Assembly (NCBI GenBank): GCA_964016885.1
Contig: OZ024743.1
Coordinates: 174,701,706-174,765,705, forward strand
Direction: 5' to 3'
Length of the DNA stretch: 64,000 bases
DNA from: Eledone cirrhosa
Lineage: Eukaryota; Mollusca; Cephalopoda; Octopoda; Eledonidae
Shown in pieces: positions 12,652 through 25,461 of this stretch. Both the position numbers and the translations under genes were made by a program. The notes beneath the pieces are model-generated. The model was not told the origin of the DNA, searched no databases, and was given only the letters and a program-made list of their open reading frames with translations. Each line of letters opens with the position of its first letter. The first letter of the stretch is position 1.

Positions 12652-15540
12652 GATCTACTGTACCTGTTATATAGGATGTAGGTAGTCTTTGATATACTGT
12701 ACCTGTTATATAGGATGTAGGTAGTCTTTGATATACTGTACCTGTTATATGAGATATAGGAAGTCTTTGATATAATGTACCTGTTATATAGGATGTCGGT
12801 AGTCTTTGATATACTGTACCTGTTATATGAGATGTAGGAAGTCTTTGATATACTGTACCTGTTATATAGGATGTAGGTAGTCTTTGATATACTGTACCTG
12901 TTATATAGGATGTCGGTAGTCTTTGATATACTGTACCTGTTATTTAGGGTGTAGGTAGTCTTTGATATACTGTACCTGTTATATAGGATGTAGGTAGTCT
13001 TTGATATACTGTACCTGTTATATAGGATGTAGGTAGTCTTTGATATACTGTACCTGTTATATAGGATGTAGGTAGTCTTTGATATACTGTACCTGTTACA
13101 TTGGATGTAGGTATTCTTTGATATACTGTACCTGTTATATAGGATGTAGGTAGTCTTTGATATACTGTACTTGTTATATAGGATGTAGGTAGTCTTTGAT
13201 ATACTATACCTGTTATATAGGATGTAGTCTTTGATATACTGTACCTGTTATATAGGATGTAGGTAGTCTTTGATATACTGTACCTGTTATATGAGATGTA
13301 GGAAGTCTTTGATATACTGTACTTGTTATATAGGATGTAGGTAGTCTTTGATATACTGTACCTGTTATATAGGATGTAGGTAGTCTTTGATATACTGTAC
13401 CTGTTATATAGGATGTAGGTAGTCTTTGATATACTGTACCTGTTATATAGGATGTAGGTAGTCTTTGATATACTGTACCTGTTATATGAGATGTAGGAAG
13501 TCTTTGATATACTGTACTTGTTATATAGGATGTAGGTAGTGTTTGATATACTGTACCTGTTATATAGGATGTAGGTAGTCTTTGATATACTGTACCTGTT
13601 ATATAGGATGTAGGTAGTCTTTGATATACTGTACCTGTTATATAGGATGTAGGTAGTCTTTGATATACTGTACCTGTTATATAGGATGTAGGTAGTCTTT
13701 GATATACTGTACCTGTTATATAGGATGTAGGTAGTCTTTGATATACTGTACCTGTTATATAGGATGTAGGTAGTGTTTGATATACTGTACCTGTTATATA
13801 GGATGTAGGTAGTCTTTGATATACTGTACCTGTTATATAGGATGTAGGTAGTGTTTGATATACTGTACCTGTTATATAGGATGTAGGTAGTCTTTGATAT
13901 ACTGTACCTGTTATATAGGATGTAGGTAGTGTTTGATATACTGTACCTGTTATATAGGATGTAGGTAGTCTTTGATATACTGTACCTGTTATATGAGATG
14001 TAGGAAGTCTTTGATATACTGTACCTGTTATATGAGATGTAGGAAGTCTTTGATATGCTGTACCTGTTATATAGGATGTAGGTAGTGTTTGATATACTGT
14101 ACCTGTTATATATGATGTAGGTAGTCTTTGATATACTGTACCTGTTACATAGGATGTATGTTGTCTTTGATATACTGTACCTGTTACATAGGATGTAGGT
14201 AGTCTTTGATATACTGTACCTGTTATATAGGATGTAGGTAGTCTTTGATATACTGTACCTTTTATATATGATGTAGGTAGTCTTTGATATACTGTACCTG
14301 TTACACAGGATGTATGTAGTCTTTGATATACTGTACCTGTTATATAGGATGTAGGTAGTCCTTGATATACTGTACCTGTTACATAGGATGTAGGTAGTCT
14401 TTGATCTACTGTACCTGTTATATAGGATGTAGGTAGTCTTTGATATACTGTACCTGTTATATAGGATGTGGGTAGTGTTTGATATACTGTACCTGTTATA
14501 TGAGATATAGGAAGTCTTTGATATACTGTACTTGTTATATAGGATGTCGGTAGTCTTTGATATACTGTACCTGTTATATGAGATGTAGGAAGTCTTTGGT
14601 ATACTGTACCTGTTATATAGGATGTAGGTAGTCTTTGATATACTGTACCTGTTATATAGGATGTAGGTAGTCCTTGATATACTGTACCTGTTACATAGGA
14701 TGTAGGTAGTCTTTGATCTACTGTACCTGTTATATAGGATGTAGGTAGTCTTTGATATACTGTACCTGTTATATAGGATGTAGGTAGTCTTTGATATACT
14801 GTACCTGTTATATGAGATATAGGAAGTCTTTGATATACTGTACCTGTTATATAGGATGTCGGTAGTCTTTGATATACTGTACCTGTTATATGAGATGTAG
14901 GAAGTCTTTGATATACTGTACCTGTTATATAGGATGTAGGTAGTCTTTGATATACTGTACCTGTTATATAGGATGTCGGTAGTCTTTGATATACTGTACC
15001 CGTTATATAGGATGTAGGTAGTCTTTGATATACTGTACCTGTTATATAGGATGTAGGTAGTCTTTGATATACTGTACCTGTTATATAGGATGTAGGTAGT
15101 CTTTGATATACTGTACCTGTTATATAGGATGTAGGTAGTCTTTGATATACTGTACCTGTTACATTGGATGTAGGTATTCTTTGATATACTGTACCTGTTA
15201 TATAGGATGTAGGTAGTCTTTGATATACTGTACTTGTTATATAGGATGTAGGTAGTCTTTGATATACTATACCTGTTATATAGGATGTAGTCTTTGATAT
15301 ACTGTACCTGTTATATAGGATGTAGGTAGTCTTTGATATACTGTACCTGTTATATGAGATGTAGGAAGTCTTTGATATACTGTACTTGTTATATAGGATG
15401 TAGGTAGTGTTTGATATACTGTACCTGTTATATAGGATGTAGGTAGTCTTTGATATACTGTACCTGTTATATAGGATGTAGGTAGTCTTTGATATACTGT
15501 ACCTGTTATATAGGATGTAGGTAGTCTTTGATATACTGTA
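12430..15540. repeat. 3112/3424-bp tandem duplication, copy 1
   Basis: Markers with partners at +3112 are tgatct 12652, 14403 and 14715, cattgg 13099 and the 35-bp unit 13221. The attggatgtaggtattc monomer is rare and diagnostic. Inside this copy the cattgg monomer already occurs twice (13099 and 15162, 2063 bp apart, the same spacing as the 35-bp units at 13221 and 15284), so an older duplication is nested inside. Confidence 0.88.
14403..14714. repeat. 312-bp unit in the 3112-bp copy 1
   Basis: Markers at 14403 and 14715 flank a cycle containing a private gatgtgggtag near 14467 and tttggtatac near 14597. The second change is retained in the downstream copy near 17709, the first is not. Confidence 0.87.
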
Positions 15541-17514
15541 CCTGTTATATGAGATATAGGAAGTCTTTGATATACTGTACCTGTTATATAGGATGTCGGT
15601 AGTCTTTGATATACTGTACCTGTTATATGAGATGTAGGAAGTCTTTGATATACTGTACCTGTTATATAGGATGTAGGTAGTCTTTGATATACTGTACCTG
15701 TTATATAGGATGTAGGTAGTCCTTGATATACTGTACCTGTTACATAGGATGTAGGTAGTCTTTGATCTACTGTACCTGTTATATAGGATGTAGGTAGTCT
15801 TTGATATACTGTACCTGTTATATAGGATGTAGGTAGTCTTTGATATACTGTACCTGTTATATGAGATATAGGAAGTCTTTGATATACTGTACCTGTTATA
15901 TAGGATGTCGGTAGTCTTTGATATACTGTACCTGTTATATGAGATGTAGGAAGTCTTTGATATACTGTACCTCTTATATAGGATGTAGGTAGTCTTTGAT
16001 ATACTGTACCTGTTATATAGGATGTCGGTAGTCTTTGATATACTGTACCTGTTATTTAGGATGTAGGTAGTCTTTGATATACTGTACCTGTTATATAGGA
16101 TGTAGGTAGTGTTTGATATACTGTACCTGTTATATAGGATGTAGGTAGTCTTTGATATACTGTACCTGTTATATAGGATGTAGGTAGTCTTTGATATACT
16201 GTACCTGTTACATTGGATGTAGGTATTCTTTGATATACTGTACCTGTTATATAGGATGTAGGTAGTCTTTGATATACTGTACTTGTTATATAGGATGTAG
16301 GTAGTCTTTGATATACTATACCTGTTATATAGGATGTAGTCTTTGATATACTGTACCTGTTATATAGGATGTAGGTAGTCTTTGATATACTGTACCTGTT
16401 ATATGAGATGTAGGAAGTCTTTGATATACTGTACTTGTTATATAGGATGTAGGTAGTGTTTGATATACTGTACCTGTTATATAGGATGTAGGTAGTCTTT
16501 GATATACTGTACCTGTTATATAGGATGTAGGTAGTCTTTGATATACTGTACCTGTTATATAGGATGTAGGTAGTCTTTGATATACTGTACCTGTTATATG
16601 AGATGTAGGAAGTCTTTGATATACTGTACTTGTTATATAGGATGTAGGTAGTGTTTGATATACTGTACCTGTTATATAGGATGTAGGTAGTCTTTGATAT
16701 ACTGTACCTGTTATATAGGATGTAGGTAGTCTTTGATATACTGTACCTGTTATATAGGATGTAGGTAGTCTTTGATATACTGTACCTGTTATATAGGATG
16801 TAGGTAGTCTTTGATATACTGTACCTGTTATATAGGATGTAGGTAGTCTTTGATATACTGTACCTGTTATATAGGATGTAGGTAGTGTTCGATATACTGT
16901 ACCTGTTATATAGGATGTAGGTAGTCTTTGATATACTGTACCTGTTATATAGGTTGTAGGTAGTGTTTGATATACTGTACCTGTTATATAGGATGTAGGT
17001 AGTCTTTGATATACTGTACCTGTTATATAGGATGTAGGTAGTGTTTGATATACTGTACCTGTTATATAGGATGTAGGTAGTCTTTGATATACTGTACCTG
17101 TTATATGAGATGTAGGAAGTCTTTGATATACTGTACCTGTTATATGAGATGTAGGAAGTCTTTGATATGCTGTACCTGTTATATAGGATGTAGGTAGTGT
17201 TTGATATACTGTACCTGTTATATATGATGTAGGTAGTCTTTGATATACTGTACCTGTTACATAGGATGTATGTTGTCTTTGATATACTGTACCTGTTACA
17301 TAGGATGTAGGTAGTCTTTGATATACTGTACCTGTTATATAGGATGTAGGTAGTCTTTGATATACTGTATCTTTTATATATGATGTAGGTAGTCTTTGAT
17401 ATACTGTACCTGTTACACAGGATGTATGTAGTCTTTGATATACTGTACCTGTTATATAGGATGTAGGTAGTCCTTGATATACTGTACCTGTTACATAGGA
17501 TGTAGGTAGTCTTT

Positions 17515-18138
17515 GATCTACTGTACCTGTTATATAGGATGTAGGTAGTCTTTGATATACTGTACCTGTTATATAGGATGTAGGTAGTGTTTGATATACT
17601 GTACCTGTTATATGAGATATAGGAAGTCTTTGATATACTGTACTTGTTATATAGGATGTCGGTAGTCTTTGATATACTGTACCTGTTATATGAGATGTAG
17701 GAAGTCTTTGGTATACTGTACCTGTTATATAGGATGTAGGTAGTCTTTGATATACTGTACCTGTTATATAGGATGTAGGTAGTCCTTGATATACTGTACC
17801 TGTTACATAGGATGTAGGTAGTCTTTGATCTACTGTACCTGTTATATAGGATGTAGGTAGTCTTTGATATACTGTACCTGTTATATAGGATGTAGGTAGT
17901 CTTTGATATACTGTACCTGTTATATGAGATATAGGAAGTCTTTGATATACTGTACCTGTTATATAGGATGTCGGTAGTCTTTGATATACTGTACCTGTTA
18001 TATGAGATGTAGGAAGTCTTTGATATACTGTACCTGTTATATAGGATGTAGGTAGTCTTTGATATACTGTACCTGTTATATAGGATGTAGGTAGTCCTTG
18101 ATATACTGTACCTGTTACATAGGATGTAGGTAGTCTTT
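17515..18138. repeat. Two 312-bp units, one newly gained
   Basis: tgatct markers lie at 17515, 17827 and 18139. Copy 1 of the surrounding block has only two markers at the equivalent place, so one 312-bp unit was added here or lost there, showing that the eight-monomer unit behaves as a unit of exchange. Confidence 0.88.
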
Positions 18139-18684
18139 GATCTACTGTACCTGTTATATAGGATGTAGGTAGTCTTTGATATACTGTACCTGTTATATAG
18201 GATGTAGGTAGTCTTTGATATACTGTACCTGTTATATGAGATATAGGAAGTCTTTGATATACTGTACCTGTTATATAGGATGTCGGTAGTCTTTGATATA
18301 CTGTACCTGTTATATGAGATGTAGGAAGTCTTTGATATACTGTACCTGTTATATAGGATGTAGGTAGTCTTTGATATACTGTACCTGTTATATAGGATGT
18401 CGGTAGTCTTTGATATACTGTACCTGTTATATAGGATGTAGGTAGTCTTTGATATACTGTACCTGTTATATAGGATGTAGGTAGTCTTTGATATACTGTA
18501 CCTGTTATATAGGATGTAGGTAGTCTTTGATATACTGTACCTGTTATATAGGATGTAGGTAGTCTTTGATATACTGTACCTGTTACATTGGATGTAGGTA
18601 TTCTTTGATATACTGTACCTGTTATATAGGATGTAGGTAGTCTTTGATATACTGTACTTGTTATATAGGATGTAGGTAGTCTTT

Positions 18685-18719
18685 GATATACTATACCTGT
18701 TATATAGGATGTAGTCTTT
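18685..18719. repeat. 35-bp monomer variant lacking one gtag (type example)
   Basis: The gtaggtag of the monomer is reduced to gtag, a 4-bp loss that fits slippage between the two gtag copies. I counted 32 such monomers. The first is 896-930 (with gatatagtc). In the others the second g of 'ggatgtagtc' is at 2514, 3602, 9680, 11392, 13221, 15284, 16333, 18708, 21045, 21587, 23806, 26648, 29139, 32993, 33340, 34778, 36295, 37578, 39095, 41040, 42440, 44385, 47305, 48354, 50846, 51934, 55323, 56411, 57187, 59562 and 60338. All but 33340 also carry ctatacc in place of ctgtacc, so they share one origin. Distances between neighbours equal n x 39 minus 4, apart from 1-bp corrections from 38- and 40-bp units. 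Confidence 0.95.
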
Positions 18720-18965
18720 GATATACTGTACCTGTTATATAGGATGTAGGTAGTCTTTGATATACTGTACCTGTTATATGAGATGTAGGAAGTCTTTGAT
18801 ATACTGTACTTGTTATATAGGATGTAGGTAGTGTTTGATATACTGTACCTGTTATATAGGATGTAGGTAGTCTTTGATATACTGTACCTGTTATATAGGA
18901 TGTAGGTAGTCTTTGATATACTGTACCTGTTATATAGGATGTAGGTAGTCTTTGATATACTGTAC

Positions 18966-21002
18966 CTGTTATATGAGATGTAGGAAGTCTTTGATATACT
19001 GTACTTGTTATATAGGATGTAGGTAGTGTTTGATATACTGTACCTGTTATATAGGATGTAGGTAGTCTTTGATATACTGTACCTGTTATATAGGATGTAG
19101 GTAGTCTTTGATATACTGTACCTGTCATATAGGATGTAGGTAGTCTTTGATATACTGTACCTGTTATATAGGATGTAGGTAGTCTTTGATATACTGTACC
19201 TGTTATATAGGATGTAGGTAGTCTTTGATATACTGTACCTGTTATATAGGATGTAGGTAGTGTTTGATATACTGTACCTGTTATATAGGATGTAGGTAGT
19301 CTTTGATATACTGTACCTGTTATATAGGATGTAGGTAGTGTTTGATATACTCTTACCTGTTATATAGGATGTAGGTAGTCTTTGATATACTGTACCTGTT
19401 ATATAGGATGTAGGTAGTGTTTGATATACTGTACCTGTTATATAGGATGTAGGTAGTCTTTGATATACTGTACCTGTTATATGAGATGTAGGAAGTCTTT
19501 GATATACTGTACCTGTTATATGAGATGTAGGAAGTCTTTGATATGCTGTACCTGTTATATAGGATGTAGGTAGTCTTTGATATACTGTACCTGTTATATA
19601 GGATGTAGGTAGTCTTTGATATACTGTACCTGTTATATAGGATGTAGGTAGTCTTTGATATACTGTACCTGTTATATAGGATGTAGGTAGTCTTTGATAT
19701 ACTGTACCTGTTATATAGGATGTAGGTAGTCTTTGATATACTGTACCTGTTATATAGGATGTAGGTAGTCTTTGATATACTGTACCTGTTATATAGGATG
19801 TAGGTAGTCTTTGATATACTATACCTGTTATATAGGATGTAGGTAGTGTTTGATATACTGTACCTGTTATATAGGATGTAGGTAGTCTTTGATATACTGT
19901 ACCTGTTATATAGGATGTAGGTAGTGTTTGATATACTGTACCTGTTATATAGGATGTAGGTAGTCTTTGATATACTGTACCTGTTATATGAGATGTAGGA
20001 AGTCTTTGATATACTGTACCTTTTATATGAGATGTAGGAAGTCTTTGATATGCTGTACCTGTTATATAGGATGTAGGTAGTGTTTGATATACTGTACCTG
20101 TTATATATGATGTAGGTAGTCTTTGATATACTGTACCTGTTACATAGGATGTATGTTGTCTTTGATATACTGTACCTGTTACATAGGATGTAGGTAGTCT
20201 TTGATATACTGTACCTGTTATATAGGATGTAGGTAGTCTTTGATATACTGTACCTTTTATATATGATGTAGGTAGTCTTTGATATACTGTACCTGTTACA
20301 TAGGATGTATGTAGTCTTTGATATACTGTACCTGTTATATGAGATGTAGGAAGTCTTTGATATACTGTACCTGTTATATAGGATGTAGGTAGTCTTTGAT
20401 ATACTGTACCTGTTATATAGGATGTAGGTAGTCCTTGATATACTGTACCTGTTACATAGGATGTAGGTAGTCTTTGATCTACTGTACCTGTTATATAGGA
20501 TGTAGGTAGTCTTTGATATACTGTACCTGTTATATAGGATGTAGGTAGTCTTTGATATACTGTACCTGTTATATGAGATATAGGAAGTCTTTGATATACT
20601 GTACCTGTTATATAGGATGTCGGTAGTCTTTGATATACTGTACCTGTTATATGAGATGTAGGAAGTCCTTGATATACTGTACCTGTTATATAGGATGTAG
20701 GTAGTCTTTGATATACTGTACCTGTTATATAGGATGTCGGTAGTCTTTGATATACTGTACCTGTTATATAGGATGTAGGTAGTCTTTGATATACTGTACC
20801 TGTTATATAGGATGTAGGTAGTCTTTGATATACTGTACCTGTTATATAGGATGTAGGTAGTCTTTGATATACTGTACCTGTTATATAGGATGTAGGTAGT
20901 CTTTGATATACTGTACCTGTTACATAGGATGTAGGTAGTCTTTGATATACTGTACCTGTTATATAGGATGTAGGTAGTCTTTGATATACTGTACTTGTTA
21001 TA
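18966..21002. repeat. Mostly plain satellite monomers
   Basis: These are runs of canonical monomers interrupted by gtgtttg copies, two gagatg pairs followed by tgctgtacc (near 19550 and 20051), tatatatgatg with atgtatgttg near 20105-20160, and a lone tgatct near 20476. The unique 40-bp monomer is here. Nothing other than satellite is present. Confidence 0.9.
19344..19383. repeat. Unique 40-bp monomer with ctcttacc
   Basis: This monomer reads gatatactcttacctg, one base longer than normal. I saw it only once, so it is either a recent private mutation or a sequencing or consensus error. It explains why the interval between the 35-bp units at 18708 and 21045 is 2337 bp rather than 2336. Confidence 0.85.
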
Positions 21003-22086
21003 TAGGATGTAGGTAGTCTTTGATATACTATACCTGTTATATAGGATGTAGTCTTTGATATACTGTACCTGTTATATAGGATGTAGGTAGTCTTTGATAT
21101 ACTGTACCTGTTATATGAGATGTAGGAAGTCTTTGATATACTGTACTTGTTATATAGGATGTAGGTAGTGTTTGATATAGTGTACCTGTTATATAGGATG
21201 TAGGTAGTCTTTGATATACTGTACCTGTTATATAGGATGTAGGTAGTCTTTGATATACTGTACCTGTTATATAGGATGTAGGTAGTCTTTGATATACTGT
21301 ACCTGTTATATAGGATGTAGGTAGTCTTTGATATACTGTACCTGTTATATAGGATGTAGGTAGTCTTTGATATACTGTACCTGTTATATAGGATGTAGGT
21401 AGTCTTTGATATACTGTACCTGTTATATAGGATGTAGGTAGTCTTTGATATACTGTACCTGTTATATAGGATGTAGGTTGTCTTTGATATACTGTACCTG
21501 TTATATAGGATGTAGGTAGTCTTTGATATACTGTACTTGTTATATAGGATGTAGGTAGTCTTTGATATACTATACCTGTTATATAGGATGTAGTCTTTGA
21601 TATACTGTACCTGTTATATAGGATGTAGGTAGTCTTTGATATACTGTACCTGTTATATGAGATGTAGGAAGTCTTTGATATACTGTACTTGTTATATAGG
21701 ATGTAGGTAGTGTTTGATATAGTGTACCTGTTATATAGGATGTAGGTAGTCTTTGATATACTGTACCTGTTATATAGGATGTAGGTAGTCTTTGATATAC
21801 TGTACCTGTTATATAGGATGTAGGTAGTCTTTGATATACTGTACCTGTTATATAGGATGTAGGTAGTCTTTGATATACTGTACCTGTTATATAGGATGTA
21901 GGTAGTCTTTGATATACTGTACCTGTTATATAGGATGTAGGTAGTCTTTGATATACTGTACCTGTTATATAGGATGTAGGTAGTCTTTGATATACTGTAC
22001 CTGTTATATAGGATGTAGGTTGTCTTTGATATACTGTACCTGTTATATAGGATGTAGGTAGTCTTTGATATACTGTACCTGTTATA
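21003..22086. repeat. 542-bp tandem duplication
   Basis: Fourteen monomers, one of them the 35-bp form, are repeated in tandem (about 21003-21544 and 21545-22086). 35-bp units are at 21045 and 21587. The private gatatagtgtacc appears near 21176 and 21718, and ggttgtctttg near 21477 and 22019. No difference between the copies was noticed at these landmarks. Confidence 0.9.
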
Positions 22087-22620
22087 TAGGATGTAGGTAG
22101 TCTTTGATATACTGTACCTGTTATATAGGATGTAGGTAGTCTTTGATATACTGTACCTGTTATATAGGATGTAGGTAGTCTTTGATATACTGTACCTGTT
22201 ATATAGGATGTAGGTAGTGTTTGATATACTGTACCTGATATATAGGATGTAGGTAGTCTTTGATATACTGTACCTGTTATATGAGATGTAGGAAGTCTTT
22301 GATATACTGTACCTGTTATATGAGATGTAGGAAGTCTTTGATATGCTGTACCTGTTATATAGGATGTAGGTAGTCTTTGATATACTGTACCTGTTATATA
22401 GGATGTCGGTAGTCTTTGATATACTGTACCTGTTATATAGGATGTAGGTAGTCTTTGATATACTGTACCTGTTATATAGGATGTAGGTAGTCTTTGATAT
22501 ACTGTACCTGTTAAATAGGATGTAGGTAGTCTTTGATATACTGTACCTGTTATATAGGATGTAGGTAGTCTTTGATATACTGTACCTGTTATATAGGATG
22601 TAGGTAGTCTTTGATATACT
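22087..22620. repeat. Satellite monomers leading into the three-copy block
   Basis: Plain monomers, two gagatg copies with tgctgtacc near 22345, and a ttaaatagg copy near 22510. The ttaaatagg copy has no counterpart 2842 bp downstream, which places the left edge of the next block between about 22520 and 22640. Confidence 0.88.
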
Positions 22621-23080
22621 GTACCTGTTATATAGGATGTAGGTAGTGTTTGATATACTGTACCTGTTATATATGATGTAGGTAGTCTTTGATATACTGT
22701 ACCTGTTACATAGGATGTATGTTGTCTTTGATATACTGTACCTGTTACATAGGATGTAGGTAGTCTTTGATATACTGTACCTGTTATATAGGATGTAGGT
22801 AGTGTTTGATATACTGTACCTGTTATATAGGTTGTAGGTAGTCTTTGATATACTGTACCTGTTATATAGGATGTAGGTAGTCTTTGATATACTGTACCTG
22901 TTATATAGGATGTAGATAGTCTTTGATATACTGTACCTGTTATATAGGATGTAGGTAGTCTTTGATATACTGTACCTGTTATATAGGTTGTACGTAGTCT
23001 TTGATATACTGTACCTGTTATATGAGATGTATGAAGTCTTTGATATACTGTACCTGTTATATAGGATGTAGGTAGTCTTT

Positions 23081-23120
23081 GATATACTGTAACCTGTTAT
23101 ATAGGATGTAGGTAGTTTTT
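23081..23120. repeat. 40-bp monomer variant with gtaacctg
   Basis: One extra a gives tgtaacctg, and the same monomer has ttttt in place of ctttt-type ends (gtagttttt). Two further copies occur at exact block offsets (gtaacc at 25931 and 28422), which makes it a marker of the three-copy block of the middle region. Confidence 0.92.
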
Positions 23121-24285
23121 GATATACTGTACCTGTTATATAGGATGTAGGTAGTCTTTGATATACTGTACCTGTTATATAGGATGTAGGTAGTCTTTGA
23201 TATACTGTACCTGTTATATAGGATGTAGGTAGTCTTTGATATACTGTACCTGTTATATGGGATGTCGGTAGTCTTTGATATACTGTACCTGTTATATAGG
23301 ATGTAGGTAGTCTTTGATATACTGTACCTGTTATATATGATGTAGGTAGTCTTTGATATACTGTACCAGTTATATAGGATGTATGTAGTCTTTGATATAC
23401 TGTACCTGTTATATAGGATGTAGGTAGTCTTTGATATACTGTACCTGTTATATAGGATGTAGGTAGTCTTTGATATACTGTACCTGTTATATAGGATGTC
23501 GGTAGTCTTTGATATACTGTACCTGTTATATAGGATGTAGGTAGTTTTGATATACTGTACCTGTTATATATGATGTAGGTAGTCTTTGATATACCGTACC
23601 TGTTACATAGGATGTATGTAGTCTTTGATATACTGTACCTGTTATATAGGATGTAGGTAGTCTTTGATATACTGTACCTGTTACATAGGATGTAGGTAGT
23701 CTTTGATATACTGTACCTGTTATATAGGATGTCGGTAGTCTTTGATATACTGTACCTGTTATATAGGATGTAGGTAGTCTTTGATATACTATACCTGTTA
23801 TATAGGATGTAGTCTTTGATATACTGTACCTGTTATATAGGATGTAGGTAGTCTTTGATATACTGTACCTGTTATATGAGATGTAGGAAGTCTTTGATAT
23901 ACTGTACTTGTTATATAGGATGTAGGTAGTCCTTGATATACTGTACCTGTTATATAGGATGTAGGTAGTCTTTGATATACTGTACCTGTTATATAGGATG
24001 TAGGTAGTCTTTGATATACCGTACCTGTTATATAGGATGTAGGTAGTCTTTGATATACTGTACCTGTTATATAGGATGTAGGTAGTCTTTGATATACTGT
24101 ACCTGTTATATAGGATGTAGGTAGTCTTTGATATACTGTACCTGTTATATAGGATGTAGGTAGTCTTTGATATACTGTACCTGTTATATGAGATGTAGGA
24201 AGTCTTTGATATACTGTACCTGTTATATGAGATGTAGGAAGTCTTTGATATGCTTTACCTGTTATATAGGATGTAGGTAGTCTTT

Positions 24286-24323
24286 GATATACTGTACCTG
24301 TAATATAGGATGTATGTAGTTTT
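24286..24323. repeat. 38-bp monomer variant lacking one C (type example)
   Basis: The tagtcttt of the monomer is tagtttt, a single-base loss. Two backgrounds exist: gtatgtagtttt (here and near 27160, 29651, 30898 and 33968) and gtaggtagtttt (near 656, 6844, 9417, 23543, 26385, 28875, 32728, 40779, 44124 and 47043). These therefore represent at least two lineages. Each occurrence shifts the monomer phase by one base and accounts for minus-one corrections in block lengths. Confidence 0.92.
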
Positions 24324-25461
24324 GATATACTGTACCTGTTATATAGGATGTAGGTAGTCTTTGATATACTGTACCTTTTATATATGATGTAGGTAGTCTT
24401 TGATATACTGTACCTGTTACATAGGATGTATGTAGTCTTTGATATACTGTACCTGTTATATAGGATGTAGGTAGTCCTTGATATACTGTACCTGTTACAT
24501 AGGATGTAGGTAGTCTTTGATCTACTGTACCTGTTATATAGGATGTAGGTAGTCTTTGATATACTGTACCTGTTATATAGGATGTAGGTAGTGTTTGATA
24601 TACTGTACCTGTTATATAGGATGTAGGTAGTCTTTGATATACTGTACCTGTTATATGATATATAGGAAGTCTTTGATATACTGTACCTGTTATATAGGAT
24701 GTCGGTAGTCTTTGATATACTGTACCTGTTATATGAAATGTAGGAAGTCTTTGATATACTGTACCTGTTATATAGGATGTAATTAGTCTTTGATATGCTG
24801 TACCTGTTATATAGGATGTCGGTAGTCTTTGATATACTGTACCTGTTATATAGGATGTAGGTAGTCTTTGATATACTGTACCTGTTATATAGGATGTAGG
24901 TAGTCTTTGATATACTGTACCTGTTATATAGGATGTAGGTAGTCTTTGATATACTGTACCTGTTATATAGGATGTAGGTATTCTTTGATATACTGTACCT
25001 GTTACATAGGATGTAGGTAGTCTTTGATATACTGTACCTGTTATATGAGATGTAGGAACTCTTTGATATACTGTACTTGTTATATAGGATGTAGGTAGTG
25101 TTTGATATACTGTACAAGTTATATAGGATGTAGGTAGTCTTTGATATACTGTACCTGTTATATAGGATGTAGGTAGTCTTTGATATACTGTACCTGTTAT
25201 ATAGGATGTAGGTAGTCTTTGATATACTGTACCTGTTATATAGGATGTAGGTAGTCTTTGATATACTGTACCTGTTATATAGGATGTAGGTAGTGTTTGA
25301 TATACTGTACCTGTTATATAGGTTGTAGGTAGTCTTTGATATACTGTACCTGTTATATAGGATGTAGGTAGTCTTTGATATACTGTACCTGTTATATAGG
25401 ATGTAGATAGTCTTTGATATACTGTACCTGTTATATAGGATGTAGGTAGTCTTTGATATAC

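Larger units (their letters stand above)
15541..18965. repeat. 3112/3424-bp tandem duplication, copy 2
   Basis: This block abuts copy 1. Markers are tgatct 15764, 17515 and 17827, cattgg 16211 and the 35-bp unit 16333, all at +3112. An additional 312-bp unit ending at tgatct 18139 then shifts the offset to 3424: cattgg 15162 to 18586, 35-bp unit 15284 to 18708, gtgtttg 15407 to 18831. The copies therefore differ by exactly one eight-monomer unit. Private differences include gttcgatatac near 16888 and aggttgtagg near 16952. Confidence 0.88.
22620..25461. repeat. Three-copy block, copy 1 (period 2842 bp)
   Basis: Ordered markers are tatatatgatg with atgtatgttg near 22671-22715, ggttgtagg near 22830, gtagatag near 22911, ggttgtacg near 22985, gagatgtatgaag near 23020, gtaacc 23089, a 38-bp unit near 23543, 35-bp unit 23806, tgctttacc 24251, a second 38-bp unit 24286-24323, tgatct near 24520, gatatatagg near 24656, gatgtaatt near 24777 and gtacaag near 25112. 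All recur at +2842. Confidence 0.9.

Noticed and set aside
19344..19383. ctcttacc 40-bp monomer as a regulatory or boundary element
   Set aside because: It is a single occurrence of a one-base length change, best explained by a private mutation or a sequence error.
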